Shown here: piece after piece, positions 53,825-63,120 of the stretch
Layout: each line of letters starts with the position of its first letter
Position numbering within the stretch: the stretch's first letter is position 1
Source: Pseudomonas sp. H1h
Lineage (GTDB): Bacteria > Pseudomonadota > Gammaproteobacteria > Pseudomonadales > Pseudomonadaceae
Assembly: GCF_000633255.1 (NCBI RefSeq)
Contig: NZ_AYMJ01000029.1
Span: 1 to 64,000 of the forward strand
DNA: 64,000 bases
Direction: 5' to 3'
The notes under the pieces: model-generated
The model's input: only the letters and a program-made list of their open reading frames with translations
What the model was told of the DNA's origin: nothing
Database searches by the model: none
Position numbers and translations under genes: made by a program

Positions 53825-54174
53825 TCCTTGCCGCCCCCAGCCGAAGGGTTGGAGGCGTTACCGCATGCGACAGAGCATGAGCCGTCGTGGAAGCTGTTGG
53901 GATAATGTGCCGAGGGAGCGCTTGTTTCACAGGCTGCTATTGGCCGGTAGTGGGCGCGGGCGAACGTCCGTTATTGACCGAAAGTCGACACTCAAAACCA
54001 CACCGATTTCATGTCTGTTATGTTGCGCTTACAGCGAATAGCTACCTGCCGGCGCGCAATACAATAGAAGTCGCACGCCTTCACTTTTTGCCTCTCCGGT
54101 TAACGGCCAAGTTGACGGTGCCCGGAGTAAAGCGGGCACCGCTCCCTATTTGGGAAAAAGGCTGACGCGCCTGC
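53825..54174. other. Intergenic stretch with a repeat unit
   Basis: No gene accepted in 350 bases between the His-rich gene and the convergent receptor gene. It holds one dispersed-repeat unit at 53961-53987 (minus orientation, AACGTCCGTTATTGACCGAA). Confidence 0.6.
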
Positions 54175-56565
54175 TTACCAGTTGTAACTCACTTTGGCGG
54201 TAATTTCGCGACCCGGATTATAGAAATTCGCAGTGCCGGAGCCGACCACGTGCTGCTCATCCAGCAGGTTGCTGACGTTCACCGCCAGGTCGGTGCCCTT
54301 GGCGATCTTGTAGTTGAAGGCAGCGTCGAACAGCGTGGTGCCATCGCTTTTGCCGGTGTTGGCTGCATCGAAGTAATAAGCGCCGACGTAGCGCGCACCC
54401 AAGCCCAGGCTTACATCGGTACCGGGAACGTCGTAGTAGCTCCAGAGCGAAGCAGAATGCTTGGGTGCCGTGGTGAACTCATTACCCTTGAGGGAGCTGC
54501 CGTCGTACAACGATCCGCGCAGGACCTCGGACTCCATGTAGGAATAGCCGCCGATCAGGCTAAGGTTCTGCGTCACCTGCGCCTTGGCCTCAAGGTCGAG
54601 GCCACGCGCCCGCGATTCGCCCACCGTCTGCTGCTCAATGATGCCGCTCGGAAGCACCACAGCAATGGTGACGTTTTCCTGGGTCAAGTCATAAACGGCT
54701 GCGGAGAACAGGGCGTCCATCCCCATCGGCGCATACTTCACGCCCACTTCGTACTGCCGGCCCGTCTGCGGTGTTACGCCTACCTGCGGCGGCGAGACGG
54801 ACTCCACCATGCTCACGTAGGTGGAAACTTCATCGTTGACGATGTAAGTCAGCGCACCGCGATAGGAGGTTTCGGAGAAGTTGTCTTTCTCACTGGACTG
54901 CAAGCCTTTGCTGGTCAGATCCATGGAGTCGTTGCGCACACCACCGGTGACGATGAAACGCTCGTAGAACGACAGGTTCTGCTGAAGGAATACGGCCTTG
55001 GTGGTCGCGTCCCGTTTGTTGACGGCATACGGTGTAATCGAGCGGGAAACGCCTGTAAATACAGGGTTGGCAACGTCAATCGAGGTGGTCGGGGCGTAGA
55101 CCGAGCTTTCCTTGGTGGTCGAATCGAGGTATTCCACGCCCACCAGGCTGCTGCTGTCGATGTTCTCGAAGCGGGCATCGTATTGCAGCATCAGATTGCC
55201 GTTGAACTGGTCGGCTTCGGTGTCCGTTCCAAAGAGAAAGCGGTCAACCGTAGTGCCGACGCGTGCGGCACTGTCGCTGAGGTACACGTAGCCAAAATCA
55301 TCGGTCAACTTGCTGTAACGCAGGTTGCTGCGCAGTACAAAGCCGTTGTCGAAATCATGGGTTACGTTGCCGCTTAGGCTGGTGCGCTCGACATTGTGAA
55401 AGTTGTAGCTGGGCTCACCATAAAACTTGCTGCGGTCGTATTCCTTGTCCAGCGGATATCCGCCACTGTTGGGCGAACTGTCGGTTTTCAGATAGTCCAG
55501 AATCATGGTGGCCGACGTGTAATCTGTTGGTGCCCAGGTGAGGCCACCCATCACCAAGCGGTTGTCGTCCTGCGAGTGGTTGTACTCGCGGTCGCTGTTT
55601 TGGCCTTTGGCAGTGAAGCGGCCAGCCAGGGTTTTTTCGTCGTTCAGAGCATCGCCCACATCGATGCCAGTCTCGACATGGTCAAAGGAACCGTAGGTCA
55701 CATAGCCCTGGCCGAACTGCTCAAAGCGTGGCTGCTTGGTCACGAAGTTCACCGAGCCGCCCGGGTCAGCCGGGCCAAACAGCGTGGAGTTGGCGCCACG
55801 CAGAATCTCGATGCGCTCATAGGCGAAAGGATCTTCGCGTACACCGCGCATCGAACTTAGGGTCAAGCCATCACGGTAGGTGGTGGCTTGGAAACCGCGG
55901 ATCTGGAAATAGTCGTTGCGGTCATCCGTACCATAGAAGTCACTGACCACGCCCGGCGTGTATTGCAATGCCTCTTCCGTGGTACTGACGCTGCGTTGCT
56001 GCATTTCCTTGTTGGTAACAACCGACACCGATGCAGGTGTGTTGAGAATGCTGGTCACCACCTTGCCGCCAACCCAGAGTTCCTTGGCGACCACCGAGTT
56101 GGCGTCGTCGTCGGCACTGACCCTAACCTTGGCATTGATGATGAGGGGCGCAAGGCGGTAGTCCTCGACGGACGTTGCGTCGAGTTCCAGCGGACCGGCG
56201 GGCTTTGCTTGAGGAACCAGCAGGTAGGCATTCGGGCCTTGCTGTTTGATCTGCAATTCGCTCCCTTGCAACAACGATGACAGGGCTGCCGATGTTTCGA
56301 GCGTGCCATTTACGCCAGCCGTGGTGCGGTTCGCTACGCTTGACGCGTCGAAGGAAAGACTGATGCCAGCTTCACGCGCAAATTGGTCAAGCGCCGGCGC
56401 CAGTGGGCCGCCAGCGATGTTCCACTGTTTGACTGGGTTGCTGTGGTCAGCACTCGACGTTTGCGCCAGCAACGGCAATGCGTAGCTGCTCACGATCAAT
56501 CCCAACATCGCACCCTGTAAGGCACGATTGAGTGGATGGCGCTGTGAAACCGGGGACGAACTCAT
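54175..56565 (-). CDS. FecA-type TonB-dependent siderophore receptor with signalling domain
   Basis: A 796-residue outer-membrane receptor. A signal peptide (to about 35) is followed by an STN signalling domain (about 50-115, LAPALDQFAREAGISLSFDA), a plug (TPASVSVVTNKEMQQRSVST, ERIEILRGANSTLFGPADPG) and a 22-strand barrel ending AKVSYNW with the aromatic C-terminal residue. The STN domain and the adjacent fecR/fecI genes indicate ligand-induced transcription. The ligand is probably a ferric siderophore. TGGAG precedes the ATG at 56565, so the frame to 56646 is not fully used. Confidence 0.92.
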   Translation of the reverse strand: MSSSPVSQRHPLNRALQGAMLGLIVSSYALPLLAQTSSADHSNPVKQWNIAGGPLAPALDQFAREAGISLSFDASSVANRTTAGVNGTLETSAALSSLLQGSELQIKQQGPNAYLLVPQAKPAGPLELDATSVEDYRLAPLIINAKVRVSADDDANSVVAKELWVGGKVVTSILNTPASVSVVTNKEMQQRSVSTTEEALQYTPGVVSDFYGTDDRNDYFQIRGFQATTYRDGLTLSSMRGVREDPFAYERIEILRGANSTLFGPADPGGSVNFVTKQPRFEQFGQGYVTYGSFDHVETGIDVGDALNDEKTLAGRFTAKGQNSDREYNHSQDDNRLVMGGLTWAPTDYTSATMILDYLKTDSSPNSGGYPLDKEYDRSKFYGEPSYNFHNVERTSLSGNVTHDFDNGFVLRSNLRYSKLTDDFGYVYLSDSAARVGTTVDRFLFGTDTEADQFNGNLMLQYDARFENIDSSSLVGVEYLDSTTKESSVYAPTTSIDVANPVFTGVSRSITPYAVNKRDATTKAVFLQQNLSFYERFIVTGGVRNDSMDLTSKGLQSSEKDNFSETSYRGALTYIVNDEVSTYVSMVESVSPPQVGVTPQTGRQYEVGVKYAPMGMDALFSAAVYDLTQENVTIAVVLPSGIIEQQTVGESRARGLDLEAKAQVTQNLSLIGGYSYMESEVLRGSLYDGSSLKGNEFTTAPKHSASLWSYYDVPGTDVSLGLGARYVGAYYFDAANTGKSDGTTLFDAAFNYKIAKGTDLAVNVSNLLDEQHVVGSGTANFYNPGREITAKVSYNW

Positions 56566-56684
56566 TTTCTCGCTCCAAGAAAGAACATCGGCAGACTGGC
56601 CTGTATTCCGGCCTTTCTTAGAGGTCGAACGAGAATGAGAAACCACCTCATTATTTTTTCAGGTGAGACTAGGTTCTGATGGAC

Positions 56685-57665
56685 TCAGGTGGCAGCGGTA
56701 ACGGTTACCCAATAACGGGTCCGATAATCAACGTACAAGCGCAGTGACTGCGCGATCAATGCTAGGACTTGATCGTTGTCGGCAAGCTGGAAAGTGCCCG
56801 AAACGCGACGATCAGCGACCTCTTCGGCGCAGCGCAGTACCCCGGGGCGATAACGCGACAACTCCACAATGAAATCACTGAGGCGCATATTGCGCGCACT
56901 GATCACCCCATCCCCCCAGCTCCATAGATCAAGGCCGTTGTCCTTGAACATTCGGGCGCCGCTTGATGTGAATAGCAGCTGATTGCCTGCCTGGACGCTG
57001 CGGCTCGCAATAGTTTGACTGGAGCCGGGGAACACCGTGACCGATCCCTCCTGCGCCGCGACCAGCGTGCCATCATCACGTTCGCGTGTCAGAAATCGGC
57101 GACTCTGGGCACGCATGACCCCGTCGCGTGTCTGCACCCAGAACGGTCGCGCCTGAGGTGAACGTTGATCCGCGCCGACATTCACGATGATTTCCCCCCG
57201 GCGCAAGATGAGCAGGCGTTGCTGGTCGTCAAAATCGCTGTCGACGGCGCTATCGCTATTGAGCTGGATAAGGCTGCCATCATCGAGCTGGAAGCGTCGT
57301 TGCTCGCCGGTGCTACTGCGCTGCTGCGCAAGCATCGCCGGCACAGGCGTGTAGTCGCGGCCAAGCCAGGCTGCAGTGCCTACGGTAGCCAATATGCCCA
57401 GTAGCTTCAGGCTTTCCCGCCGTCGCATTCCATGTTGGGTGCCATTCAGGGTTTGCCGGGCTAATTGAGTTGGTACGCCTGCGAATTCATCCCCCAGCGT
57501 TTCCACGCGCTGCCATGCCAACACATGCTCTGGACGCTGTTGCAGCCAGTGCTCAAAAGTGCGCTGTGTTTGTTCATCGGCTTGATCGAAGCGAAGGCGT
57601 ACCAGCCATTGGATCGCCTGCTCGACAATAACCGGATCCAGCGCCTGCGACTCACGCCTCGACAT
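56685..57665 (-). CDS. FecR-type anti-sigma factor / sensor
   Basis: A 326-residue single-pass inner-membrane protein. The cytoplasmic N-terminal DUF4880-like part (QAIQWLVRLRFDQADEQTQR) is followed by one membrane helix (LLGILATVGTAAWLG, about 87-101) and a periplasmic FecR domain (RRFQLDDGSLIQLNSDSAVD) with a C-terminal secretin/TonB short-N-like part (RRVSGTFQLADNDQVLALI). It relays the receptor signal to the sigma factor. It overlaps the sigma gene by 14 bases. Confidence 0.92.
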   Translation of the reverse strand: MSRRESQALDPVIVEQAIQWLVRLRFDQADEQTQRTFEHWLQQRPEHVLAWQRVETLGDEFAGVPTQLARQTLNGTQHGMRRRESLKLLGILATVGTAAWLGRDYTPVPAMLAQQRSSTGEQRRFQLDDGSLIQLNSDSAVDSDFDDQQRLLILRRGEIIVNVGADQRSPQARPFWVQTRDGVMRAQSRRFLTRERDDGTLVAAQEGSVTVFPGSSQTIASRSVQAGNQLLFTSSGARMFKDNGLDLWSWGDGVISARNMRLSDFIVELSRYRPGVLRCAEEVADRRVSGTFQLADNDQVLALIAQSLRLYVDYRTRYWVTVTAAT

Positions 57666-58167
57666 AACGCAAGCGATAGCAGTGTTGCAGGGCCGTGGCC
57701 AGGTCGCGTTCCACTGTCGCGCGGGAAACATCCAGCTTTTCGGCTATTTGCGCGCAGGTCAGACCGTCGAGGCGGGCAAATAAAAACGCCTGGCGAACTC
57801 TCGGTTTAAGCTTATCGAGCATGCGGTCTATGCGCTCGAGCGCATCAAGAATCATCAGCCGGCTTTCTTCCGAGGGAACCTCGTGTTGAGGCAGCAACGC
57901 GACGCTTTCCAGATAGGCACGCTCAAGTTCGCGACGACGATACTGATCAATCATCAGTCCGCGGGCGATGCTGCTCAGATAGGCACGGGGTTCGCGCAAG
58001 GGGCCGAATTGACGGGATTTGAGCAGACGCACGAAAGTGTCTTGCGCCAGATCTGCCGCGTTATCGCGACAGCCAATGCGTCGGATCAGCCAGCCATGTA
58101 ACCACGAATGATGGGTGCGATAGAGCAGCCCTAGATCTGCAGTACCTAGTGTTTCGTCGCTGCGCAT
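57652..58167 (-). CDS. FecI-type ECF sigma factor
   Basis: A 171-residue extracytoplasmic-function sigma factor: region 2 (LYRTHHSWLHGWLIRRIGCR, AADLAQDTFVRLL, REPRAYLSSIARGLMIDQYR) and region 4 (LDGLTCAQIAEKLDVSRATV). It should direct transcription of the downstream receptor gene when FecR is triggered. The ATG at 58167 has GCGGA at good spacing; in-frame ATGs at 58173 and 58188 are alternatives. A Fur box lies just upstream, so iron represses it. Confidence 0.92.
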   Translation of the reverse strand: MRSDETLGTADLGLLYRTHHSWLHGWLIRRIGCRDNAADLAQDTFVRLLKSRQFGPLREPRAYLSSIARGLMIDQYRRRELERAYLESVALLPQHEVPSEESRLMILDALERIDRMLDKLKPRVRQAFLFARLDGLTCAQIAEKLDVSRATVERDLATALQHCYRLRYVEA

Positions 58168-58192
58168 CGGCATTCCGCAAAAATACACAATT

Positions 58193-58211
58193 GATAATGA
58201 ATCGCATTCTA
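58193..58211 (-). promoter_or_regulatory. Fur box upstream of the sigma factor gene
   Basis: GATAATGAATCGCATTCTA matches 13 of 19 positions of the Fur consensus and starts about 26 bases before the chosen sigma factor start. Confidence 0.75.
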
Positions 58212-58303
58212 TCTATGGAACATGCCTTCAAGCAAATGCGTGGTTCTCAGTACCCTCTTCTTCCGGAACCTTTTAGCCGAATGAACTCCAACTAGCGCAT
58301 TCG

Positions 58304-58906
58304 TTAGCAGACGTCCAGCGCAAATCCAAAATCGTCGCTGGACACTTGAGCCGCTTCGTTGAGTCGCTGGCGTAGCGCAGCGGTCAATTGCCGCTCTACC
58401 TCCCATGCATCCGACAGCGCAGCTAGCTGGGGTGCCAGTTGCGGCGATAGGCTCATCAGCGACTGGTTGAGCGAGCGTGCCGTCTCATACGCAGCCTTCT
58501 GCACAAAGCTGATCTCCACCAGTTCGCCCTGCGCCTTGCGAAACTCCATCTCTGCCATGCGCGCCAGGTAGTGCTCGCGATGCGCACGCGCTTTCTGAAA
58601 GTCCGGGGTCTGCCCTTGTGCAGGATCAGCGGGCGACGGCGCAGCCATGTTCGTCGGCTCGGATTGTGCAGCGACGTGGCTGTACACATCACGCTGAAGC
58701 CGCTCCTGTTGGTGGCGAGCAGCAACGGCAGCTTTGCTCGGATCGGCGGTATCGCGGATCAGCGCTTCAGTGGCCAGCACGTCGACCTGCTTGCCATTGG
58801 GTGAGAGCACCAGGCGGCCATTCTCTTTCAGCCAGGTGATGTAACTTGGTGAGCGACCAATGTGCGCGGCGAAGGCGCTCTTGGACAGGTAAGTGACTGT
58901 GTTCAT
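58304..58906 (-). CDS. Phage terminase small subunit (Nu1-like)
   Basis: A 200-residue protein. The N-terminus has a helix-turn-helix-like segment (SKSAFAAHIGRSPSYITWLK) for recognising the packaging site. A Pro/Ala linker follows, then a long helical region (HREHYLARMAEMEFRKAQGE) as in Nu1-type terminase subunits. GAGGAGG precedes the ATG. No large subunit follows, so packaging function is presumably lost. Confidence 0.75.
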   Translation of the reverse strand: MNTVTYLSKSAFAAHIGRSPSYITWLKENGRLVLSPNGKQVDVLATEALIRDTADPSKAAVAARHQQERLQRDVYSHVAAQSEPTNMAAPSPADPAQGQTPDFQKARAHREHYLARMAEMEFRKAQGELVEISFVQKAAYETARSLNQSLMSLSPQLAPQLAALSDAWEVERQLTAALRQRLNEAAQVSSDDFGFALDVC

Positions 58907-59127
58907 AAGCCCTCCTCTTCAGCGGCTTTTCAATGAATCCTTTCAAGATTTCAGTGGGTTGAAATTTCAGTAAGCTGGCGGGCCTCCCACTAACACGATC
59001 CCGCGGGTTTCCGACCCCGTGTCCTTTGGAAGTCCCCAGGGTCCCCGGCGACTTTTCGGTGGCCTGGGCTGCAGATCCGCCTCGCTCGACTAGCATCAGT
59101 GGACGATCCGTCAGAGGGAGAGATGTC

Positions 59128-59328
59128 ATGGAAATGATTGCCGTGCGTTCCAGTGCGATGACCGCCGTTGGCTACGATCCAGCAACGAGACGAATGAGGA
59201 TCCGCTTTGAACAGGGTCACTCTTACGATTTCTGCGGCGTCCCATCGGCCATCCACAATGGCTTGATGGCCGCGGTGTCTAAAGGTGCCTATTACAACCT
59301 GCACATCCGTGATCGTTATCAGTGCTGA
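59128..59328 (+). CDS. KTSC-domain protein
   Basis: A 66-residue protein made only of a KTSC domain: SSAMTAVGYDPATRRMRIRF, SYDFCGVPSAIHNGLMAA and KGAYYNLHIRDRYQC. Function of the domain is unknown, but it is common in phage and accessory regions. The ATG at 59128 has GGGAG upstream. It is opposite in strand to the neighbouring phage genes. Confidence 0.8.
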   Translation: MEMIAVRSSAMTAVGYDPATRRMRIRFEQGHSYDFCGVPSAIHNGLMAAVSKGAYYNLHIRDRYQC

Positions 59329-59465
59329 GCCCCGTCTTCCACTTGGAAAGACGGACATCCCTGCGCACGTTTCAGCTAGAGAGAATCCGCGAGTTCGATA
59401 ACCCGTGTAGGGGGCGGGCCTCGGGGAGGACCCGTGAAATCTGCGTCCTAGCCGGCCTGCCCGGC

Positions 59466-59798
59466 TCATGCTTTCGGTTCCGCTTCGCTCAGGTCCAGCC
59501 GCTTGGCCATCCAGCGTTCGTATAAGCCGATGGCGACATCGGCGCCGGCCATCGCTGTTAGGCAACCCAGGGCGCCGGCTGTCCAGATCGACAGGCCCGC
59601 GCCAAACAGCAACATCATCGCTGACACGCCGCAGACGATGCAGGCGCCGGACCGAAGTGCGAGGCGGCGCAGTAACGCCCAGCCTCTTGCCCCATCTTTG
59701 TCAGCGCGCCACATCTCGCCGGACACACCGCCAACCAATGACAGGGCAATCACCAACCAGATCGGCATCTCTGCCAGTGCCTGTTGCTCGTTCGTCAT
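59466..59798 (-). CDS. Phage holin-like membrane protein
   Basis: A 110-residue protein with three hydrophobic segments (PIWLVIALSLVGGVSG, SGACIVCGVSAMMLLFGAGL, AGALGCLTAMAGADVAIGLY) and charged ends, the layout of LydA-type holins that open the inner membrane for lysis. GAGGGG precedes the ATG at 59798. No endolysin is adjacent. Confidence 0.72.
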   Translation of the reverse strand: MTNEQQALAEMPIWLVIALSLVGGVSGEMWRADKDGARGWALLRRLALRSGACIVCGVSAMMLLFGAGLSIWTAGALGCLTAMAGADVAIGLYERWMAKRLDLSEAEPKA

Positions 59799-59815
59799 TG
59801 CCCTGCCCCTCAAAC

Positions 59816-59842
59816 AAAAAGACCCGGCGCTATGGCCGGGTC
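59816..59842 (-). terminator. Rho-independent terminator upstream of the holin gene
   Basis: GACCCGGC pairs with GCCGGGTC across 6 bases; the minus strand continues TTTTTG. It separates the early genes from the holin/terminase part, the place where a Q-type antiterminator would act. Confidence 0.85.
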
Positions 59843-60334
59843 GGGTGGTGGGTGGCCTGCCGCGCTTTGCGGTCGCACCCATCGAAGATGGCCTCTTTTT
59901 ACAGCTGTATTCTGGTGGCAGCAAGACCGGTTTAATGCCATCCGGTGAATATGTGGGTGATGCCCAGTGAACGGCTGGCGAATGTCGGTGAATATTTCAT
60001 CCCGGCTGGCTTTTGCTTCTGTTGTTTCAGTGGCGTCCCATGCGTCCCACCTTCTAAAAACAAGGTGGGACGTCTGAAAGCCCCGCAGATTGGGGCGTTG
60101 CCCCACCGTCCTACTTTTCTTTCTCTTTTCTCGTGTATAGAGAGAAATTTAAAAAGCACGCGTGCGCGTGAACGCGCGTACCTGTGCCCGCTACGCATAC
60201 ACGGGCGGGAGGCAAAAAAGGTGGGACGGTGGGACAGCCCAACAATGACGGGGCCTGCGCCCGTCCCATGACTGCAAAAGCAGTAGGACGAGCGCAGGTC
60301 GGTGGGACGGCGTGAGCCAGAGGGATGCCCACGA
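59843..60334. other. Phage intergenic stretch with GGTGGGAC motifs
   Basis: No gene accepted. It contains a perfect 11-bp hairpin (CGTCCCACCTT, 60043-60053 with 60062-60072) and several further GGTGGGAC copies in both orientations (about 60104, 60221, 60229 and 60300). It probably holds the late promoter. Confidence 0.55.
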
Positions 60335-60694
60335 TCAAGCCGCTTCCCCCAGGAGGAAGTGCTCGACCACGATGTGGGCGTCATGCAGGCGTTGGTAGTA
60401 GACGTTGCGTGTGCAGCCACTGCGCGTCAGACGTGCCGCCAACGGCGAATCAGGCTGGAAGTAATGCACCTGCACCACCGTCATCAGCTCGGGATCGAGG
60501 CGTTTCTTGACGATGCGCTCAATGTCCAAAGACGCCTCGAGCGGCACTCGGCTCCCGCGCCGTCCGCGCACCAGCTGACCGCCGCTTTCCATCATCATCG
60601 CAACCATGTTGCCGCCTGAGTAACCGGCGGCCACCTCGTCGCTGTGCAGCTCCTGCGCCCATTGTTTGAGGGCCATATCGATCGCCTTAATCAT
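60335..60694 (-). CDS. Phage late regulator, Q-antiterminator-like
   Basis: A 119-residue protein. An N-terminal helix is followed by GGNMVAMMMESGGQLVRGRR and a C-terminal sigma-region-4-like helix-turn-helix (MTVVQVHYFQPDSPLAARLT, NVYYQRLHDAHIVVEHFLLG). Position and layout fit the Q-type regulators placed between replication and lysis genes. It overlaps the primase gene by 8 bases. Confidence 0.65.
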   Translation of the reverse strand: MIKAIDMALKQWAQELHSDEVAAGYSGGNMVAMMMESGGQLVRGRRGSRVPLEASLDIERIVKKRLDPELMTVVQVHYFQPDSPLAARLTRSGCTRNVYYQRLHDAHIVVEHFLLGEAA

Positions 60695-62906
60695 CGAAGC
60701 ATGGCTCCTCGAACTCGTCCCGCTGCAGCGCAGACGCCCTGCCCCAGTGCTCGGGTTTCTTGTACGCCCATGGCCGCTGACCGCTCTTGTTCAACGCCCC
60801 CAGACGGAAGCGTCGCCAGCCGAGCCGGTGCAGGATTGCGCCGACGCGCATCTGCTCGGGCTTACCCCAATGACCGGGATCGAGCTTGAGCGCCTGACCC
60901 ATCACTTCACTGCCGGTGGTGGTCTCGCCGATCTGCGACTCTTCGAGCCAGGTCAGGATCGGTGTTTCCCATTCGTCCACCACAAAGCGTTCGTCCTGCT
61001 CCTCGCTGAACATCGGCGCTTCCTCTCGCGTGACCCACCAAAGGTCGCCGGCCTCAAAGCAGAACACCGCTTCGGCCCACAGCTGGTCGCGGATCTCGCG
61101 CAGCAACGGCACGTCGACCTTGGTACACGCCACCGGCCAATACCGGCGGTTGCCGGTGGCGTCCTTGAGGTATTCGTCCTGGTTGGTGGTGCCGACGAAG
61201 ACACACTGGCGTGGCACGTCCAGGGTTCTGCGGCCATAGCTTTCGCGGTAGGTGTCGGTCGACGCCGAGAAGAACTGTTTGGCCTTGGTGCTCTCGGCCT
61301 TGTTGAAGCTGTCCAGCTCGCCGAGCTCGACAATCCACTTACCGCGAATTGCCTGGAAGCCGTCCTTGTCGCCGAGGGCAAACGGCGTGTCCATGAACCA
61401 CTCACCGCCGAGCACACTCATCGCGGTCGACTTACCGGCACCCTGTACGCCTTCGAGGATCATCACCGAGTCAGCCTTGCAGCCGGGCTTCATCACCCGT
61501 GCCACGGCCGAAATCAGCCAGCGTTTGCCAACCTTGGAGGTGTAGTCGGTTTCCTTCACCCCCATCACATCCGTCAGCCAACGCTCCACGCGCGGCACGC
61601 GATCCCACTCGAGTTTTTTCAGGTACTCGCGCACCGGGTGAAAGGCGTGGTCGTGCGCCACGACACTCACCGCCTCGATGACGTGCGAGGACTTCACGCG
61701 CAGGTTGTACTGCTGGGCGAGCCACTTCATCACGCGCACGTCATCGATGTCGGCCCACTCGCCGGTGCCACCGCCATAAGGGGCCGCGCGCAACTTGACG
61801 ATCTTCGAGCTGAAGGCGCAGTAGCTGATCACCCCGGCCCAGCGTTCGTCGTGAGCGAGGATCAATTCGACGTTCTGCATGTGCGCGATCAAGGCGCCGC
61901 TCTCACTGCGGGCCAGTTGATCTTTCCAGCCACCGGCCGCCGGTGGGCGGACCACCGCGAGCACTTGTCGGCGAACTGCGTCGAGGCCTTCGGCGACGTG
62001 CAGGTCGTTGAAGTCGGTCCACTTGTCGTGGCGCTCGACCGCGAAGATCGGCGCGACGATCTGGGCACCAACGATCAGCGCGGCGTTGCTGGCCTTCTCG
62101 TCGCCCGGGTTCCAGGCATCGCCGTTGGGCTTGGTGGTTTTCCAGTCGTCATCGCGGCAGATGATCAGCGGGCAACCGGCGAAGCGTTCGCGCATGACCT
62201 TGCACACGGCCAGCAGGTTGCCCGCATCGAAGGCCACGGCCACCGCAAGCGACGTCGCCATGTGTAGGCTGGCGCCGGTGGCGTAACCCTCACAGACCAG
62301 CACCGGCTCGCCCGGAACCGGGTGCGGACCGAGCAGGTGAAAGGTGCCCTCCTTCGCCATGCCGTAGGGCCAGTAGGATTTGTCGCGGCCGGTGTCTTCC
62401 TGTTTGTTCGGGAAGATCACCTGCAGGCCCATGATCTGATCACGGGCGTTCTTCATTGGGACCAGCACGGCACCGGTGCGTGGCGCGTAACGCACGTTGA
62501 TGCCGACGATCTGTTTGCGGTCCAGGTAGTCGCTGCGCCCGGTGGTCGGCATGCGTTCGAACAAACCCTGCGCCCTTTTCGCGGCCCGCCGCGCAGCGTT
62601 ATTCGCGATTTCGGCGGCGCGGCGCTTGGCTTCCTCCTGGCGAGCGCGCATCACTTCGCGCTCCTCGGGGGACATGCGGCCGGCCTTGACCTTGATCTTC
62701 TGCGTCTCGCCCGAACGCCAGTCACCGAAGGCGCCGAAGATCAGGGTGTCGCCCTTCTCCGTGCGCTGCTCGTGAACCACGTACCAGCCGTTCTTTTCCT
62801 TGCCCTTGTCCTGCGATGTCTTGCAGCGGGTCAGCTTGCCGAACACCAGCGGTTGCGCTGGCTCCAGACCGTAATCGGCGAATTGGCCCAATACCTCATC
62901 GAGCAT
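60687..62906 (-). CDS. Phage TOPRIM primase / VirE-type helicase
   Basis: A 739-residue replication protein. A zinc-free N-terminal domain is followed by a TOPRIM region (VLVCEGYATGAS, about 203-214; ICRDDDW near 250) and a C-terminal virulence-associated-E P-loop ATPase (Walker A EGVQGAGKST, about 485-494; GELDSFNKAE). Such proteins prime and unwind phage DNA. The ATG at 62906 has GGGGG upstream; the frame to 63101 overlaps the zinc-finger gene and is not used. Confidence 0.9.
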   Translation of the reverse strand: MLDEVLGQFADYGLEPAQPLVFGKLTRCKTSQDKGKEKNGWYVVHEQRTEKGDTLIFGAFGDWRSGETQKIKVKAGRMSPEEREVMRARQEEAKRRAAEIANNAARRAAKRAQGLFERMPTTGRSDYLDRKQIVGINVRYAPRTGAVLVPMKNARDQIMGLQVIFPNKQEDTGRDKSYWPYGMAKEGTFHLLGPHPVPGEPVLVCEGYATGASLHMATSLAVAVAFDAGNLLAVCKVMRERFAGCPLIICRDDDWKTTKPNGDAWNPGDEKASNAALIVGAQIVAPIFAVERHDKWTDFNDLHVAEGLDAVRRQVLAVVRPPAAGGWKDQLARSESGALIAHMQNVELILAHDERWAGVISYCAFSSKIVKLRAAPYGGGTGEWADIDDVRVMKWLAQQYNLRVKSSHVIEAVSVVAHDHAFHPVREYLKKLEWDRVPRVERWLTDVMGVKETDYTSKVGKRWLISAVARVMKPGCKADSVMILEGVQGAGKSTAMSVLGGEWFMDTPFALGDKDGFQAIRGKWIVELGELDSFNKAESTKAKQFFSASTDTYRESYGRRTLDVPRQCVFVGTTNQDEYLKDATGNRRYWPVACTKVDVPLLREIRDQLWAEAVFCFEAGDLWWVTREEAPMFSEEQDERFVVDEWETPILTWLEESQIGETTTGSEVMGQALKLDPGHWGKPEQMRVGAILHRLGWRRFRLGALNKSGQRPWAYKKPEHWGRASALQRDEFEEPCFDD

Positions 62907-63120
62907 GCTGAATCCCCCGCTCAGAGAGGGACTGGCAGCTGATGCACTGCGAGCAACCCGGCTGGGCCAGACGACGCGCCTCCGGTATCGGATCGTCACA
63001 GGCTTCACAGAACAGCAAGGAATGGGCCGCGCTTTCTGCCTTGGCAGCGCTGCGCGCGGCCATGGCCTGATCGATGCGTTCCTGCACCAGATCGTTGGCA
63101 AAATCGGCGATGTCAGCCAC
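62896..63120 (-). CDS. Phage TraR/DksA-type zinc-finger protein
   Basis: A 74-residue protein: ADIADFANDLVQERIDQAMA, then a four-Cys finger (FCEACDDPIPEARR and CSQCISCQ). Short TraR-like proteins bind the RNA polymerase secondary channel. The GTG at 63120 follows GAGG at good spacing; a GTG at 63129 is possible. It overlaps both neighbours. Confidence 0.82.
   Translation of the reverse strand: MADIADFANDLVQERIDQAMAARSAAKAESAAHSLLFCEACDDPIPEARRLAQPGCSQCISCQSLSERGIQHAR

Noticed and set aside
54250..55377. A 375-codon open frame on the plus strand
   Set aside because: Antisense of the FecA-type receptor barrel; no domain or start signals.
60666..62267. A 533-codon open frame on the plus strand
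   Set aside because: It is the antisense of the primase-helicase gene, which has clear motifs.
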